64,000 nt of DNA, from positions 62,001-126,000 of the forward strand of contig NZ_PTJD01000011.1 of the NCBI RefSeq assembly GCF_002934625.1, given 5' to 3'. The number at the start of each line of letters is the position of its first letter. The stretch's first letter is position 1. The position numbers and the translations under genes were made by a program. The DNA is from Kineococcus xinjiangensis. Lineage in GTDB: Bacteria; Actinomycetota; Actinomycetes; Actinomycetales; Kineococcaceae. Positions 9,298 through 17,309 of the stretch are shown piece after piece. The notes under the pieces were generated by a model. That model saw only the letters and a program-made list of their open reading frames with translations. It had not been told where the DNA came from and searched no databases.

Positions 9298-9326
9298 GCG
9301 GGGGGCCGCCCGTGGCGACCCCCCGC
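9298..9326 (-). terminator. Hairpin after the GH43 gene
   Basis: GCGGGGGG and CCCCCCGC arms around a 13-base loop, 13 bases after the stop codon of the minus-strand GH43 gene. No T tract, as is common in high-GC actinobacteria. Confidence 0.6.
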
Positions 9327-9338
9327 TCCGTTCCGGCG

Positions 9339-10826
9339 TCAGGCCGGGCGCAGCTGCCAGTGCTGGCAGGCGTTGCCCAGCCGAGACCACTGGCGCACGT
9401 TCGCGCCGTCGGCCGTGCTGCAGTTCTCCACGTCGAGCACCTTGCCGCTGTTGCGGTTGGTGATGTGCACCCAGCCGCCGAGGGCGGCCGTGGCCGGCTG
9501 GAACTCCTGGCAGGCGTTGCCCAGGCCGGTCCACTGCTGGACGTTCGCGCCGTCACCGGTCTGGCAGTTGGCGATGTCGAGGACCTTGCCGCTGGCGACG
9601 TTGATGATGCGGCTGTGCTCGTTGTAGCGGTCCTCGAAGCGCCACTTCTGGGCGTTGTTGCCGTTGCAGGTCCACTGCCGGACGTTGGCGCCGTCGGCGG
9701 TGGAGGCGTTGATGACGTCCAGGCACTTGCCGCTGTTGCGGTTGACGATGGTGAAGACGCCGGAGACGGTGGTCGTCTCGCCGGAGGGGCCGGCCAGCGA
9801 CGCGCCGAGACGGACGGGGACCCCGAAGTTCGGGGTGCCGTCGGAGTTCCAGGTCACCCGCTGCGCCCGCAGGGATCGGCCGTTGTCGCAGCCGTCGGTG
9901 GCGGCGTCGTTGGCGTGGTAGACGTTCCACGTCTCGGTGCCGTCGGGCGAGGTGAAGAACTGGTTGTGCCCGGGGCCGTAGACGCTGTTGGCGTCGTTGC
10001 GCTGGAACACGGGGTTCGGGGACTTCACCCAGGAGGTGGCCCTGGTGGGGTCGGCGCCGTTCCAGGTGAGCAGGCCCAGCTTGTAGTCGGGGGTCCAGCA
10101 CCCGCTGGCGGAGTAGGCCATGAAGGTCTTCCCGCCGCGCTGGAGGATGGCGGGGCCCTCCTGCACCGGGTGTCCCTGCCGCTCCCACGCGAGGGTGGGG
10201 GTGGAGATCTGCGTCCGCGGTCCCGAGGGGGTCCACGGGTTGGACAGGGGCATCACGGCGAGGTTCTGGGTGCCGCCGGCCTGGATGCTGCCGAACAGGT
10301 AGAGCTTCCCGCCGAGGTTGGCGACGCTGCCGTCGATGAACCAGTCGTCCCGGTTGGGGTCGAACAGCCGGTTCTTGTAGACGTACGGGCCCATCGGGTT
10401 CGTGCCGACGCTCTCCAGCACGTGCATGCGCTGGGTGATGTTGTAGTCCTGCACGCACTGGCCGGCGGTGTAGTACAGGTACCAGCGGGTGCCGTTGGGG
10501 CCGGCGAGCTTGTGCAGCTCCGGGGCCCACATGTTGCAGCCGCGGGACGTGTTGGTGTCGTGGTAGACGGCCACGTCGGGCGCGGTGGCCAGACCGGCGA
10601 GGGTCTTCGACGTGCGCATGGTCAGCGTCGAGCTCCAGCTCGTCGCGATCATGTAGTAGTTGCCGCCGTCTTGGACGATGTGCGGGTCGGCGCCCTTCTG
10701 GGGCTTGATCGGGTTGGTGAAGGTCTGTCCGGGAGCCGCCGTGGCCGAAACGGCCGGCAGGGCGGTGAGCACTCCGAGGGACAGCAGGGCGGCCGACAGC
10801 GCCGCCCTCATCCTGGGCATGGGCAT
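9339..10826 (-). CDS. Secreted GH43 arabinan hydrolase with ricin-type lectin domain
   Basis: 495 residues. Signal peptide with cleavage near ATA-AP (about 30). GH43 five-blade propeller at about 33-350. Its likely catalytic triad is Asp47 (GADPH), an Asp near 164 (WFIDGSV) and a Glu near 222 (VQEGP). It resembles exo-1,5-alpha-L-arabinofuranosidase/arabinanase subfamilies, judged from [12 protein letters not shown] and MWAPELH. A beta-trefoil ricin/CBM13 domain (about 358-495) has three repeats ending QKW, QEF and QHW. Exported, probably attacking plant arabinan or arabinoxylan. First of two in-frame N-terminal ATGs taken. Divergent from a second GH43 gene across a shared promoter region. 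Confidence 0.9.
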   Translation of the reverse strand: MPMPRMRAALSAALLSLGVLTALPAVSATAAPGQTFTNPIKPQKGADPHIVQDGGNYYMIATSWSSTLTMRTSKTLAGLATAPDVAVYHDTNTSRGCNMWAPELHKLAGPNGTRWYLYYTAGQCVQDYNITQRMHVLESVGTNPMGPYVYKNRLFDPNRDDWFIDGSVANLGGKLYLFGSIQAGGTQNLAVMPLSNPWTPSGPRTQISTPTLAWERQGHPVQEGPAILQRGGKTFMAYSASGCWTPDYKLGLLTWNGADPTRATSWVKSPNPVFQRNDANSVYGPGHNQFFTSPDGTETWNVYHANDAATDGCDNGRSLRAQRVTWNSDGTPNFGVPVRLGASLAGPSGETTTVSGVFTIVNRNSGKCLDVINASTADGANVRQWTCNGNNAQKWRFEDRYNEHSRIINVASGKVLDIANCQTGDGANVQQWTGLGNACQEFQPATAALGGWVHITNRNSGKVLDVENCSTADGANVRQWSRLGNACQHWQLRPA

Positions 10827-11090
10827 GGCACGTCCGTTCTCGAGTCGGCATCGACGCGATCGCAGGGCGAGATGGGGGGAGGGCCGGGCAGGAGACACCG
10901 TGAACCCGGGAGGGACGCAACACTCACCCGTCCGGGCGCGTTCGTCAAGCCCGGGATCCGTGGACCGTCCGGCGGCCCGCACCACGGCCCCGGCGAGGGG
11001 CCGCCGGTCACGGGTGTGGCCCGTCCGGTGACGGGGCGTGGTTCCAACGAGGCACGGGACACCCGTTCGGGTTGACCCGCACGGGCCATC

Positions 11091-11120
11091 TTGCAGCCCC
11101 CCCGACCGCCCGTGTAGCTT
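11091..11120 (+). promoter_or_regulatory. Putative sigma-70-type promoter of GH43 gene
   Basis: TTGCAG (-35-like, 11091-11096) and TAGCTT (-10-like, 11115-11120) separated by 18 bases. A start near 11127 would place the LacI-type site just downstream of it, a typical roadblock position. Confidence 0.45.
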
Positions 11121-11132
11121 CCGTCTTCTCGA

Positions 11133-11146
11133 TGTGAGCGTTAACA
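11133..11146. promoter_or_regulatory. LacI-type operator-like site, copy 1
   Basis: TGTGAGCGTTAACA. Read on the other strand it is TGTTAACGCTCACA, an imperfect dyad around a central CG, as bound by LacI/GalR-family repressors of plant-polysaccharide genes in actinobacteria. A near-identical site (TGTTTGCGTTAACA) precedes the third GH43 gene at 48181. No LacI repressor gene is in the window. Confidence 0.6.
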
Positions 11147-11247
11147 AAGCCGGTCCGTCACCGTTGACAGACGACCGCCCGCGTGGCCCACATCGCCTTC
11201 ATCCGCAGCCGCGTCCAGCGAGGGGCGCGGCGGTCGAGAGGACGCAC

Positions 11248-12732
11248 ATGGGCGTGCACCCCCACCAGGACCCGCTGTCCGGCACCGAGCGCCGGCCCGC
11301 GGGCAGGTTCCGCAAGCTGGGCGCGGCGGTCGCCGCCGTGGCCGCACTGGTCGCCGGCACCGCGGCCCAGGCGTCCGCGCAGTACGTCGAGATCAACAAC
11401 GTCGTGGTGGAGCAGCGCGCCGACCCGGCCGTCATCCGGCACAGCGACGGCTACTACTACATGACCGCCTCCGTGCCGGACTACAAGCGGCTCGAGCTGC
11501 GGCGCTCCACCACGCTGCAGGGGCTCGGCTCCGCGGCGACGAGCACGGTGTTCACCGCCCCCTCCACCGGCCCCCTCTCGGGCTGGATCTGGGCGCCGGA
11601 CGTCCGCTTCCACGACGGCGCCTGGTACCTGTACTTCTCCGCCTCGCCCTCGAACGCGACGTTCGACCAGCGGCTCTACTACATGAAGAACACCTCGGCG
11701 AACCCGATGACGGGCACCTGGTCTGCGCCGCAGCGGATGTACACCCACGTGGAGAGCTTCCAGCTCGACCCCGCCACGTTCGAGCTGGGCGGGCGGCGCT
11801 ACTTCACCTGGGCGCAGAAGGACCCGAACAGCGGCGACAACAGCCACGTGTTCATCGCGAGGATGACCAGCCCGACGACCATCGACCGCAACACGGTCGC
11901 CACGATCGCCAGGCCCACTTACGCCTGGGAGCGCGAGGGCTACCCCGTCGCCGAGGGCCCGCAGACCATCATCAGGAACGGGCGGGTGTTCATCGCCTAC
12001 TCCGTGGCGGCCACGGACTCCCGCTACAAGCTGGGCCTGGTCAGCGCGTCGACCTCGGCGGACCTGACCAACCCGGCCTCGTGGACGAAGTCGGCGACGC
12101 CGGTGTTCTCCACCGCCAACGGCGTCTACGGCCCCGGCCACGGCAGCTTCACCGTCGCGGAGGACGGCAAGACCGACATCCTCGTCTACCACGGCCGCGA
12201 CTACGCCGACCCGTACCCGGACGCGCTGCGCGACCCGAACCGGCACACCCGCATGCAGCAGCTGTTCTGGAGCGACAACGGCTACCCGTTCTTCGGGCAG
12301 CCGATGCCCAACGGCCGGACGCCGCTCGGCATCAAGGGCGCGCACAGCGGCAAGTGCGTGGACAACTGGGCCTTCGACAAGACGCCCGGGGCCCTGGTGC
12401 GGCTCTACGACTGCAACGGCAACACGGCGCAGCAGTTCGAGTTCAACTACCTCGGCAACCGGTACTACGAGATCCGCAACCGCAACACGGGGACCTGCCT
12501 CGACAACGCCAACGGCAGCACGGCGCTGAACGCGAACGTCGGTCTCTACCCGTGCAACGGCACCACCGCGCAGCAGTGGGGGATCCGCGACCGCGGCAAC
12601 GGCTGGTTCCAGCTCTACAACGTCGCCGGGCGCACCTGCCTCGACAACTACGAGTGGAACACCGCCAACGGTGCCCGGATCTCGCTGTACACCTGCAACA
12701 CGGGTGCGGCGCAGATGTGGCGCCGCGGCTGA
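11248..12732 (+). CDS. Second secreted GH43 hydrolase with ricin-type lectin domain
   Basis: 494 residues. Signal peptide with hydrophobic core KLGAAVAAVAALVAGTAAQ, cleaved near ASA-QY (about 45). GH43 propeller at about 46-355, with likely triad Asp near 59 (RADPAV), Asp near 174 (FQLDPATF) and Glu near 236 (AEGPQT). A ricin/CBM13 trefoil at about 360-494 has three repeats (GKCVDNW, GTCLDNA, RTCLDNY, each followed by QQF, QQW or QMW). Likely an extracellular arabinofuranosidase or arabinanase acting with its divergent neighbour. ATG chosen; the upstream in-frame region is not signal-like. A very strong terminator follows. Confidence 0.9.
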   Translation: MGVHPHQDPLSGTERRPAGRFRKLGAAVAAVAALVAGTAAQASAQYVEINNVVVEQRADPAVIRHSDGYYYMTASVPDYKRLELRRSTTLQGLGSAATSTVFTAPSTGPLSGWIWAPDVRFHDGAWYLYFSASPSNATFDQRLYYMKNTSANPMTGTWSAPQRMYTHVESFQLDPATFELGGRRYFTWAQKDPNSGDNSHVFIARMTSPTTIDRNTVATIARPTYAWEREGYPVAEGPQTIIRNGRVFIAYSVAATDSRYKLGLVSASTSADLTNPASWTKSATPVFSTANGVYGPGHGSFTVAEDGKTDILVYHGRDYADPYPDALRDPNRHTRMQQLFWSDNGYPFFGQPMPNGRTPLGIKGAHSGKCVDNWAFDKTPGALVRLYDCNGNTAQQFEFNYLGNRYYEIRNRNTGTCLDNANGSTALNANVGLYPCNGTTAQQWGIRDRGNGWFQLYNVAGRTCLDNYEWNTANGARISLYTCNTGAAQMWRRG

Positions 12733-12745
12733 GGAGTGCCTTCTC

Positions 12746-12782
12746 CGGAGGGGCCGGTGCGCTTGGCGCACCGGCCCCTCCG
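12746..12782 (+). terminator. Strong intrinsic terminator of GH43 gene
   Basis: Perfect 17-base arms (starting CGGAGGGGCC) with a 3-base TTG loop, 13 bases after the stop codon. Confidence 0.85.
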
Positions 12783-12997
12783 CACGTCCGGGTGGCGCCT
12801 CCCCCGTGAGGTCAGCGGCCCCCCGCAGCCGGGGAACCGGGCCGCGGGCGGGAGGATCGCGCCCAGAGCACGACCGCGAGGGCAGCCGCGGCGCCGGGTG
12901 AGCAGCACCCTCACGCCCCCCTGCGGCCCGGCACGGCCAGCGCCCCGGGCGGCGGCAGCCCTTGCCCGGCGGGAGGACGGGGAGGATCGTCGCCGGC
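12783..12997. other. Intergenic, no feature recognised
   Basis: 215 bases between the GH43 terminator and the methyltransferase. Pro/Arg-rich open frames only; no motif or promoter that I can support. Presumably carries the methyltransferase promoter. Confidence 0.5.
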
Positions 12998-13621
12998 ATG
13001 GGGTTCTTCGCCGAGCAGGTCCGGCCCCGGCTCCTCGACGCCACGATGCGCACTCCCGCCATGCTGGCCGCCCGCGCCCGCGCGTGCTCCGGCCTCAGCG
13101 GCGACGTCCTGGAGATCGGCTACGGCTCCGGCCTCAACCACGGCCACCTGCCGTCCGCCGTGCGCGGCGTCTGGGCCGTGGAGCCCTCCTCGACCGCGCT
13201 GCGCATCGCCGCCGGCCGCACGGCGGGTTCCGGCGTCCCCGTGATCCTCGCGGGCGACGACGCCCAGTCCCTGGACCTGCCCGACGCCCGCTTCGACGCC
13301 GCCCTGTCGACGTGGACCCTGTGCGGCATCCCGGACCCGGTCAGGGCCCTGCGCGAGGTCGCCCGCGTGCTGCGTCCGGGAGCGGCCCTGCACTTCGTCG
13401 AGCACGGTCTGGCGCCGGAGGAGTCCGTCGCCCGCTGGCAGCGGCGCGGCAACCGGTTCAACCGCAACCTCGGCGGCTGCCTCCTGGACCGCGACATCCC
13501 CGCACTGGTGCGGGCGGCGGGCTTCCCCGTCGTGGAGGTGCGGACCCACTACCTGCCGGGTGCACCTCGCGCCGTGGGCTGCACGTACGAGGGGCGGGCG
13601 CGCACCGCGGGACCCGCCTGA
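12998..13621 (+). CDS. Class I SAM-dependent methyltransferase
   Basis: 207 residues. The glycine motif I is VLEIGYGSGLNHGHLP, the acidic motif II ends VEPS, post-motif is LDLPDARFDAALSTWTLC, and motif III region is LREVARVLRPGAALHFVEHG. This is the UbiE/Methyltransf_11 type; many relatives act on quinones or small molecules, and the substrate here is unknown. ATG start from the family length. It lies 100 bases upstream of a TetR gene that has a clear palindromic operator, so it may be in the same transcription unit, but not necessarily under its control. Confidence 0.88.
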   Translation: MGFFAEQVRPRLLDATMRTPAMLAARARACSGLSGDVLEIGYGSGLNHGHLPSAVRGVWAVEPSSTALRIAAGRTAGSGVPVILAGDDAQSLDLPDARFDAALSTWTLCGIPDPVRALREVARVLRPGAALHFVEHGLAPEESVARWQRRGNRFNRNLGGCLLDRDIPALVRAAGFPVVEVRTHYLPGAPRAVGCTYEGRARTAGPA

Positions 13622-13666
13622 CGGACGCCGGCGGAACCGGTCAGCACGGACCCCAAGGTTGCTCTA

Positions 13667-13686
13667 CCACTTGGTCAACCAAGTGG
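13667..13686. promoter_or_regulatory. Palindromic operator of the TetR regulator
   Basis: CCACTTGGTCAACCAAGTGG: two perfect 9-base arms with a 2-base centre, 35 bases before the GTG start of the TetR gene. Position and form fit autorepression by the TetR protein. Confidence 0.8.
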
Positions 13687-13721
13687 ACCGCGACACGTCG
13701 GCGGGCGGCTACGCTCGACCC

Positions 13722-14393
13722 GTGGAGGACCCCGCCGAGACGGTGCAGCAGCGCGGCACCCGCATCGACGGCCGCCGTCGCCGCTACGAGCACCGCCGCG
13801 ACGAGCTGCTGCAGGCCGCCGCCGCGCACGCCCTCGAACACGGCCTCACCAACCTCACCCTGCGGCGGATCGCCGAGTCCGTCGGGGTCAGCCACGCCAC
13901 GCTCGTGCACCACTTCGGCACCCGGGACCGGCTCGTCGCCGAGATCGTGGACACCGTCCTCACCCGGTCCTTCACGGCACCCGAGGTGATCCGCCCCCCG
14001 GCCGGCGAGCACCCCCTGCGCGCGCTGTGGCGGCACGGCACCGGAGAACGCGGCCTGCGCTCGCTGCGGCTCTTCTTCGCCATCACCGGCCAGAGCCTCC
14101 ACGGCGAGGCGGCGCTCGCCGACGCCGTCCACCGCTCCCTGAGCGAACGCACCGGCCTCGTCGCCGCGGGGCTGCAGCAGGCGGGCTGCCCCGAGCGGGA
14201 CGCGCTGCCCCTGGCAACGCTCGTCCTCAGCGCCATGCGCGGCCTCGTCCTCGACCTGCTCGTCACCGGCGAGCGCGCACGGGTGGACGCGGCGTTCAAC
14301 GCCCTCGTCGCGGACGTCGACCGCCGCGCCGCGAGCTGGACCCGGCCGGCCGGAGCCGAGCCGGACGCCGGGGGCAACACGCAGGGCGGCTGA
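13722..14393 (+). CDS. TetR-family transcriptional regulator
   Basis: 223 residues. N-terminal HTH: RRDELLQAAAAHALEHGL, LTLRRIAESVGVSHATLVHHFGTRDRLVAEIVD, clear TetR family. The C-terminal ligand/dimer domain is variable and gives no ligand clue. GTG start placed just before the family's N-terminus. It faces the ankyrin gene, with a hairpin between the two stops, and follows the methyltransferase. The palindrome at 13667-13686 is its likely site; a search of the genome for that site would give its targets. Confidence 0.92.
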   Translation: MEDPAETVQQRGTRIDGRRRRYEHRRDELLQAAAAHALEHGLTNLTLRRIAESVGVSHATLVHHFGTRDRLVAEIVDTVLTRSFTAPEVIRPPAGEHPLRALWRHGTGERGLRSLRLFFAITGQSLHGEAALADAVHRSLSERTGLVAAGLQQAGCPERDALPLATLVLSAMRGLVLDLLVTGERARVDAAFNALVADVDRRAASWTRPAGAEPDAGGNTQGG

Positions 14394-14396
14394 ACG

Positions 14397-14430
14397 CCGG
14401 CCCCCTCTCCCCCGGGAGGACCGGGGCCGG
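14397..14430. terminator. Bidirectional hairpin between convergent genes
   Basis: CCGGCCCC and GGGGCCGG arms with an inner CTCCCCCGGGAG-type dyad, between the stop codons of the TetR and ankyrin genes. Confidence 0.6.
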
Positions 14431-14444
14431 TGGGCTGCGACGGC

Positions 14445-14921
14445 TCAGGCGGACGGGCCGCCCGCGGGCCCGCCGTCGCCCCGGAGCTGCCCGAGCATCT
14501 CCGGCAGGTCGAAGAACGTGGCGATCGCCACGGCCGAACGCCCGCCCAGCTCCGGGTCGGCCCCCGCCGCCAGCAGGTCGGCCACCACCTCCCGCGAACG
14601 CCGGAACGTCGCCGCGGCCAGCGCCGTCTGGCCCTTGTCGTTCACGCGGGCGGTGTCGGCCCCGCGCTCCAGCAGCATCCGCACGGTCTCCGGGTGCACG
14701 TGGTAGGCCGCGAGGATCAGCAGCGTGTCGCCGCCGGAGTTCGTCAGGTTGACCGGCAGCCCGGCGTCCAGCAGCTCCGCGAGGCGGGCGGTCTCACCGC
14801 TGCGCGCCAGGTCGAACGCCGCCTGCAACAGGCGCAGCTCCTCCGCGCCGAGCTCGTGGGGAGCCAGCCGGCCCGCTCCCGGCTCGGACGGTTCCTGCGT
14901 GTGGGGGGTCTGCTCGCTCAC
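14445..14921 (-). CDS. Small ankyrin-repeat protein
   Basis: 158 residues with about three ankyrin repeats: ARLAELLDAGLPVNLTNSGG, DTLLILAAYHVHPETVRMLLERGADTARVNDKGQTALAAATFRR, EVVADLLAAGADPELGG. Cytosolic protein-protein interaction module. Partner unknown. No signal peptide. ATG start is the only good one. Similar single-domain ankyrin proteins are common in actinobacteria; function not known. Confidence 0.9.
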   Translation of the reverse strand: MSEQTPHTQEPSEPGAGRLAPHELGAEELRLLQAAFDLARSGETARLAELLDAGLPVNLTNSGGDTLLILAAYHVHPETVRMLLERGADTARVNDKGQTALAAATFRRSREVVADLLAAGADPELGGRSAVAIATFFDLPEMLGQLRGDGGPAGGPSA

Positions 14922-14975
14922 CCCGGAAGTCTAGGCAGACGTCCACCCGCAGACCCCGGCCCTCGGCCGGCGGCC

Positions 14976-16079
14976 TCAGCGGGCGGAGAGGCGGAACTCC
15001 GTCGTGGAGCGGAAGACCTCACCGGGCCGCAGCACCGTGGAGGGGAACTCCGGCCGGTTCGGGCTGTCCGGGAAGGCCTGCGTCTCCACGGCCAGCCCCG
15101 CGCGGGGGCCGTACGCCGTCCCCGCCCTGCCCACGAGGGTGCCGGACAGGGATCCCCCGCTGAACACCTGCACCCCCGGCTGGTCCGTGGCGACCTGCAG
15201 GACGCGCCCCGAGCCGGGGTCCTCGACGGTCACCGCGAGATCCACCGGCCGCGTCCCGCCGGGGTGCTCCGACAGCACGAAGCAGTGGTCGTAGCCCTTG
15301 CCCCGCAGCAGCTGCTCGTTCGCGGCGTCGACCCGCTCCCCCACCGCGCGGGGGGTGCGGAAGTCGAACGGGGTGCCCGCCACCCCGCGCAGCTCCCCCG
15401 TCGGCAGGCCGGTCTCGTCCACCGGCAGGAACCGCTCCGCCGCCACCGTCACGACGTGGCCGTCCACGGTTCCGGAGCCGTCGCCCGCGAGGTTCCAGTA
15501 GGCGTGGTTCGTGAGGTTGACGACCGTGGGGGCGTCGGCGGCGGCCTCGTACGTCATGCGGATCGTGGCACCGTCGTCGGTGGGCAGCAGGACGTAGTCC
15601 ACCTGCACGCGCAGCGTCCCGGGGAAACCGTTGTCGCCGTCGGGGCTGACGAGCACGAACCGCACGCCCGGGCCCCCGGCGCCCTCCAGCGCCTCCGCCG
15701 CCCACACCTTCTCGCTGAACGGGTGCGGCCCGCCGTGGATGGCGTTGCCGCGGTCCGTCGGGGGGATCTCGTGGGTCTCGCCGTCCAGTTCGAAGCGGCC
15801 ACCGGCGATGCGGTTGGCGAAGCGGCCGATGGTCGCCCCGAAGGAGCGGCCCTTGCCCGCGTAGGGATCCAGCCCGTCGAACCCGAGCAGCACCTCCGCC
15901 TCGCGGCCGTCGCGGCCGGGCAGGACCACCGACTGCAACCGCGCCCCGTGGTCGGCGAGCGCCACCCGCACGTCCCCGCGCGGCCCCGGCACCGACAGGA
16001 CCCAGCGGCCGACGGGGGCACCGTCCGCCGTGCGGCCCCAGTCGGGTTCGTGCTGCGGGGAACCAGCTCGTGCGCCCAT
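14976..16079 (-). CDS. galM: Aldose 1-epimerase (galactose mutarotase)
   Basis: 367 residues of the GalM family, which interconverts alpha and beta anomers of hexoses. Diagnostic pieces: GATIGRFANRIAGGRF, GNAIHGGPHPFSEKVW (first active-site His), VNLTNHAYWNLAG (second catalytic His), and a late VETQAFPDSPNRPEFPST with the catalytic Glu. No signal peptide, so cytosolic. ATG start; an in-frame extension upstream is basic filler. Close to the GH43 genes, so it may handle released sugars, but it has its own neighbours and the link is inference. Confidence 0.93.
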   Translation of the reverse strand: MGARAGSPQHEPDWGRTADGAPVGRWVLSVPGPRGDVRVALADHGARLQSVVLPGRDGREAEVLLGFDGLDPYAGKGRSFGATIGRFANRIAGGRFELDGETHEIPPTDRGNAIHGGPHPFSEKVWAAEALEGAGGPGVRFVLVSPDGDNGFPGTLRVQVDYVLLPTDDGATIRMTYEAAADAPTVVNLTNHAYWNLAGDGSGTVDGHVVTVAAERFLPVDETGLPTGELRGVAGTPFDFRTPRAVGERVDAANEQLLRGKGYDHCFVLSEHPGGTRPVDLAVTVEDPGSGRVLQVATDQPGVQVFSGGSLSGTLVGRAGTAYGPRAGLAVETQAFPDSPNRPEFPSTVLRPGEVFRSTTEFRLSAR

Positions 16080-16144
16080 GCGGGCGACAGTAGCGGGCCA
16101 GGGCGGCCGGCACCCCCGCTGCACCGGGAGCGCGACGCGCCGCC

Positions 16145-16180
16145 GGGCCGGGGGCGCGGCGCGTGCCGCGCCCCCGGCCC
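16145..16180 (-). terminator. Strong intrinsic terminator after trypsin gene
   Basis: Perfect 16-base arms (GGGCCGGGGGCGCGGC and complement) with loop GCGT, 27 bases beyond the stop of the minus-strand protease gene. Confidence 0.85.
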
Positions 16181-16206
16181 GCAGGCGTGTCAGCGCCTGC
16201 GGTGGG

Positions 16207-17004
16207 TCAGGGCAGCGTCACGTAGTCGTCGAGGAACGCCCGCGCGGAGTCGCTGTCGAGGCGGTACGTCTTGTCGGTCGCCCGGCACACGGCGTCGCCC
16301 GTGACGGTGATGCTGACGATCCGGTCGCTGCGCTCCCCGCCCAGGAAGTGCGGGCCACCGGAGTCGCCGTAGCAGGTTCCGCCGTCGCCCGTGGCCGGGT
16401 TCATGGACAGCAGCAGCCAGTTCTCCCGCAGCGAGAGCGACGTCTGCAGGGCGAAGCGCCGCTCGCCCATCGGGTCGTACAGCTCCTTCGAGCCGCCGCC
16501 CTTGGTGTCCCGGACCAGGCCGTAGCCGACGGCCGTGAACGTCTGGTCGTCGAGGGCGTGCGCGGCCTTCAGCCGGTCCAGCGACCGCCGCGCCGGCAGC
16601 TGCGCCGGGGTGATGCCCGCCGGGGCGGAGTCGAGCAGGACGACGGCGATGTCGTGCCCGTCGTCCTGGCCGCCCGTGCCGTACTCCGGGTGCGTGACCG
16701 CCCTGCCGCCGATGACACCCGCCGGGTCCGCCGCCCCCTCGTCGTAGCGGGAGGCGAAGCTCACCGCGACCCTGTCGAGGCCCTCGGTGCAGTGGCTGGC
16801 CGTGAGGAACACCTTCGGCGCGATCAGGGTGCCGGTGCACATGACGTCGGGGCCGGGGCTGGCCGGGTCGTAGTCGTGGAGCAGGGCGCCCACGGAGGGG
16901 TGCCGGTCGCCGTCGGGCTGCCCGAAGGTGATGGCGTGGGCGGGGGTCGCCGTCACGACGAGGGCGGCGAGCGCCGTGCCGAGGGCGGTGCGCAGGTGCT
17001 TCAT
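16207..17004 (-). CDS. Secreted trypsin-like serine protease (S1)
   Basis: 265 residues. Signal peptide (MKHLRTALGTALAALVVTA, cleaved near AHA-IT at about 24). Chymotrypsin fold with His in LTASHC, Asp in GHDIAVVLL and Ser in CYGDSGGP; two Cys pairs are likely disulfides. Exported and probably active without a long prodomain. The ATG overlaps the TGA of the upstream small membrane gene (ATGA), so it is translated from the PspC-module mRNA, which is unexpected for an exoenzyme and suggests envelope-stress-linked proteolysis. Confidence 0.93.
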   Translation of the reverse strand: MKHLRTALGTALAALVVTATPAHAITFGQPDGDRHPSVGALLHDYDPASPGPDVMCTGTLIAPKVFLTASHCTEGLDRVAVSFASRYDEGAADPAGVIGGRAVTHPEYGTGGQDDGHDIAVVLLDSAPAGITPAQLPARRSLDRLKAAHALDDQTFTAVGYGLVRDTKGGGSKELYDPMGERRFALQTSLSLRENWLLLSMNPATGDGGTCYGDSGGPHFLGGERSDRIVSITVTGDAVCRATDKTYRLDSDSARAFLDDYVTLP

Positions 17005-17309
17005 CGGATCCCTTGCTGCCGGTCCACTGGGTGCGCCGGAGCGTAACCCGGCCCTGGGCCGACGTCACGCAGCGCGCGGCGCACCGCCGCGACGGCCACG
17101 CCGAGGACCACCGCCGCGCCCGAGGCGAGGAGGACGGCTGCGACGACCCACCGCAGGTCGAGCACCGCCGCCAGCGCCTCCCACGCCCCCACGGTCACCG
17201 CCACGGCGACCAGCGCGAGCCCCACCACCACCCCGGGCACGTGCACGGGGGAGAGCTCCACCAGCTCCTGCACCGTCTCCGCCACCCGCCCCGCCCGCTC
17301 CTCAGCCAC
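17001..17309 (-). CDS. Small two-helix membrane protein
   Basis: 102 residues. Amphipathic start (ERAGRVAETVQELVELSPV) then two hydrophobic helices (VVVGLALVAVAVTVGAWEAL and WVVAAVLLASGAAVVLGVAV). No family recognised. GTG start overlaps the end of the PspC gene by 8 bases and the stop overlaps the protease start by 4, so it sits in a tightly coupled three-gene operon. Inner-membrane location likely; function unknown. Confidence 0.7.
   Translation of the reverse strand: MAEERAGRVAETVQELVELSPVHVPGVVVGLALVAVAVTVGAWEALAAVLDLRWVVAAVLLASGAAVVLGVAVAAVRRALRDVGPGPGYAPAHPVDRQQGIR

Larger units (their letters stand above)
10827..11247. promoter_or_regulatory. Divergent promoter region between two GH43 genes
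   Basis: 421 bases without a gene. The half near the plus-strand gene holds a promoter-like pair (11091-11120) followed by a LacI-type operator-like site (11133-11146). The half near the minus-strand gene shows no motif I can name. A shared control region for both hydrolases is plausible from layout. Confidence 0.6.

Noticed and set aside
12783-12997. A short gene before the methyltransferase
   Set aside because: Only Pro/Arg-rich frames, no ribosome site, no conserved pattern.
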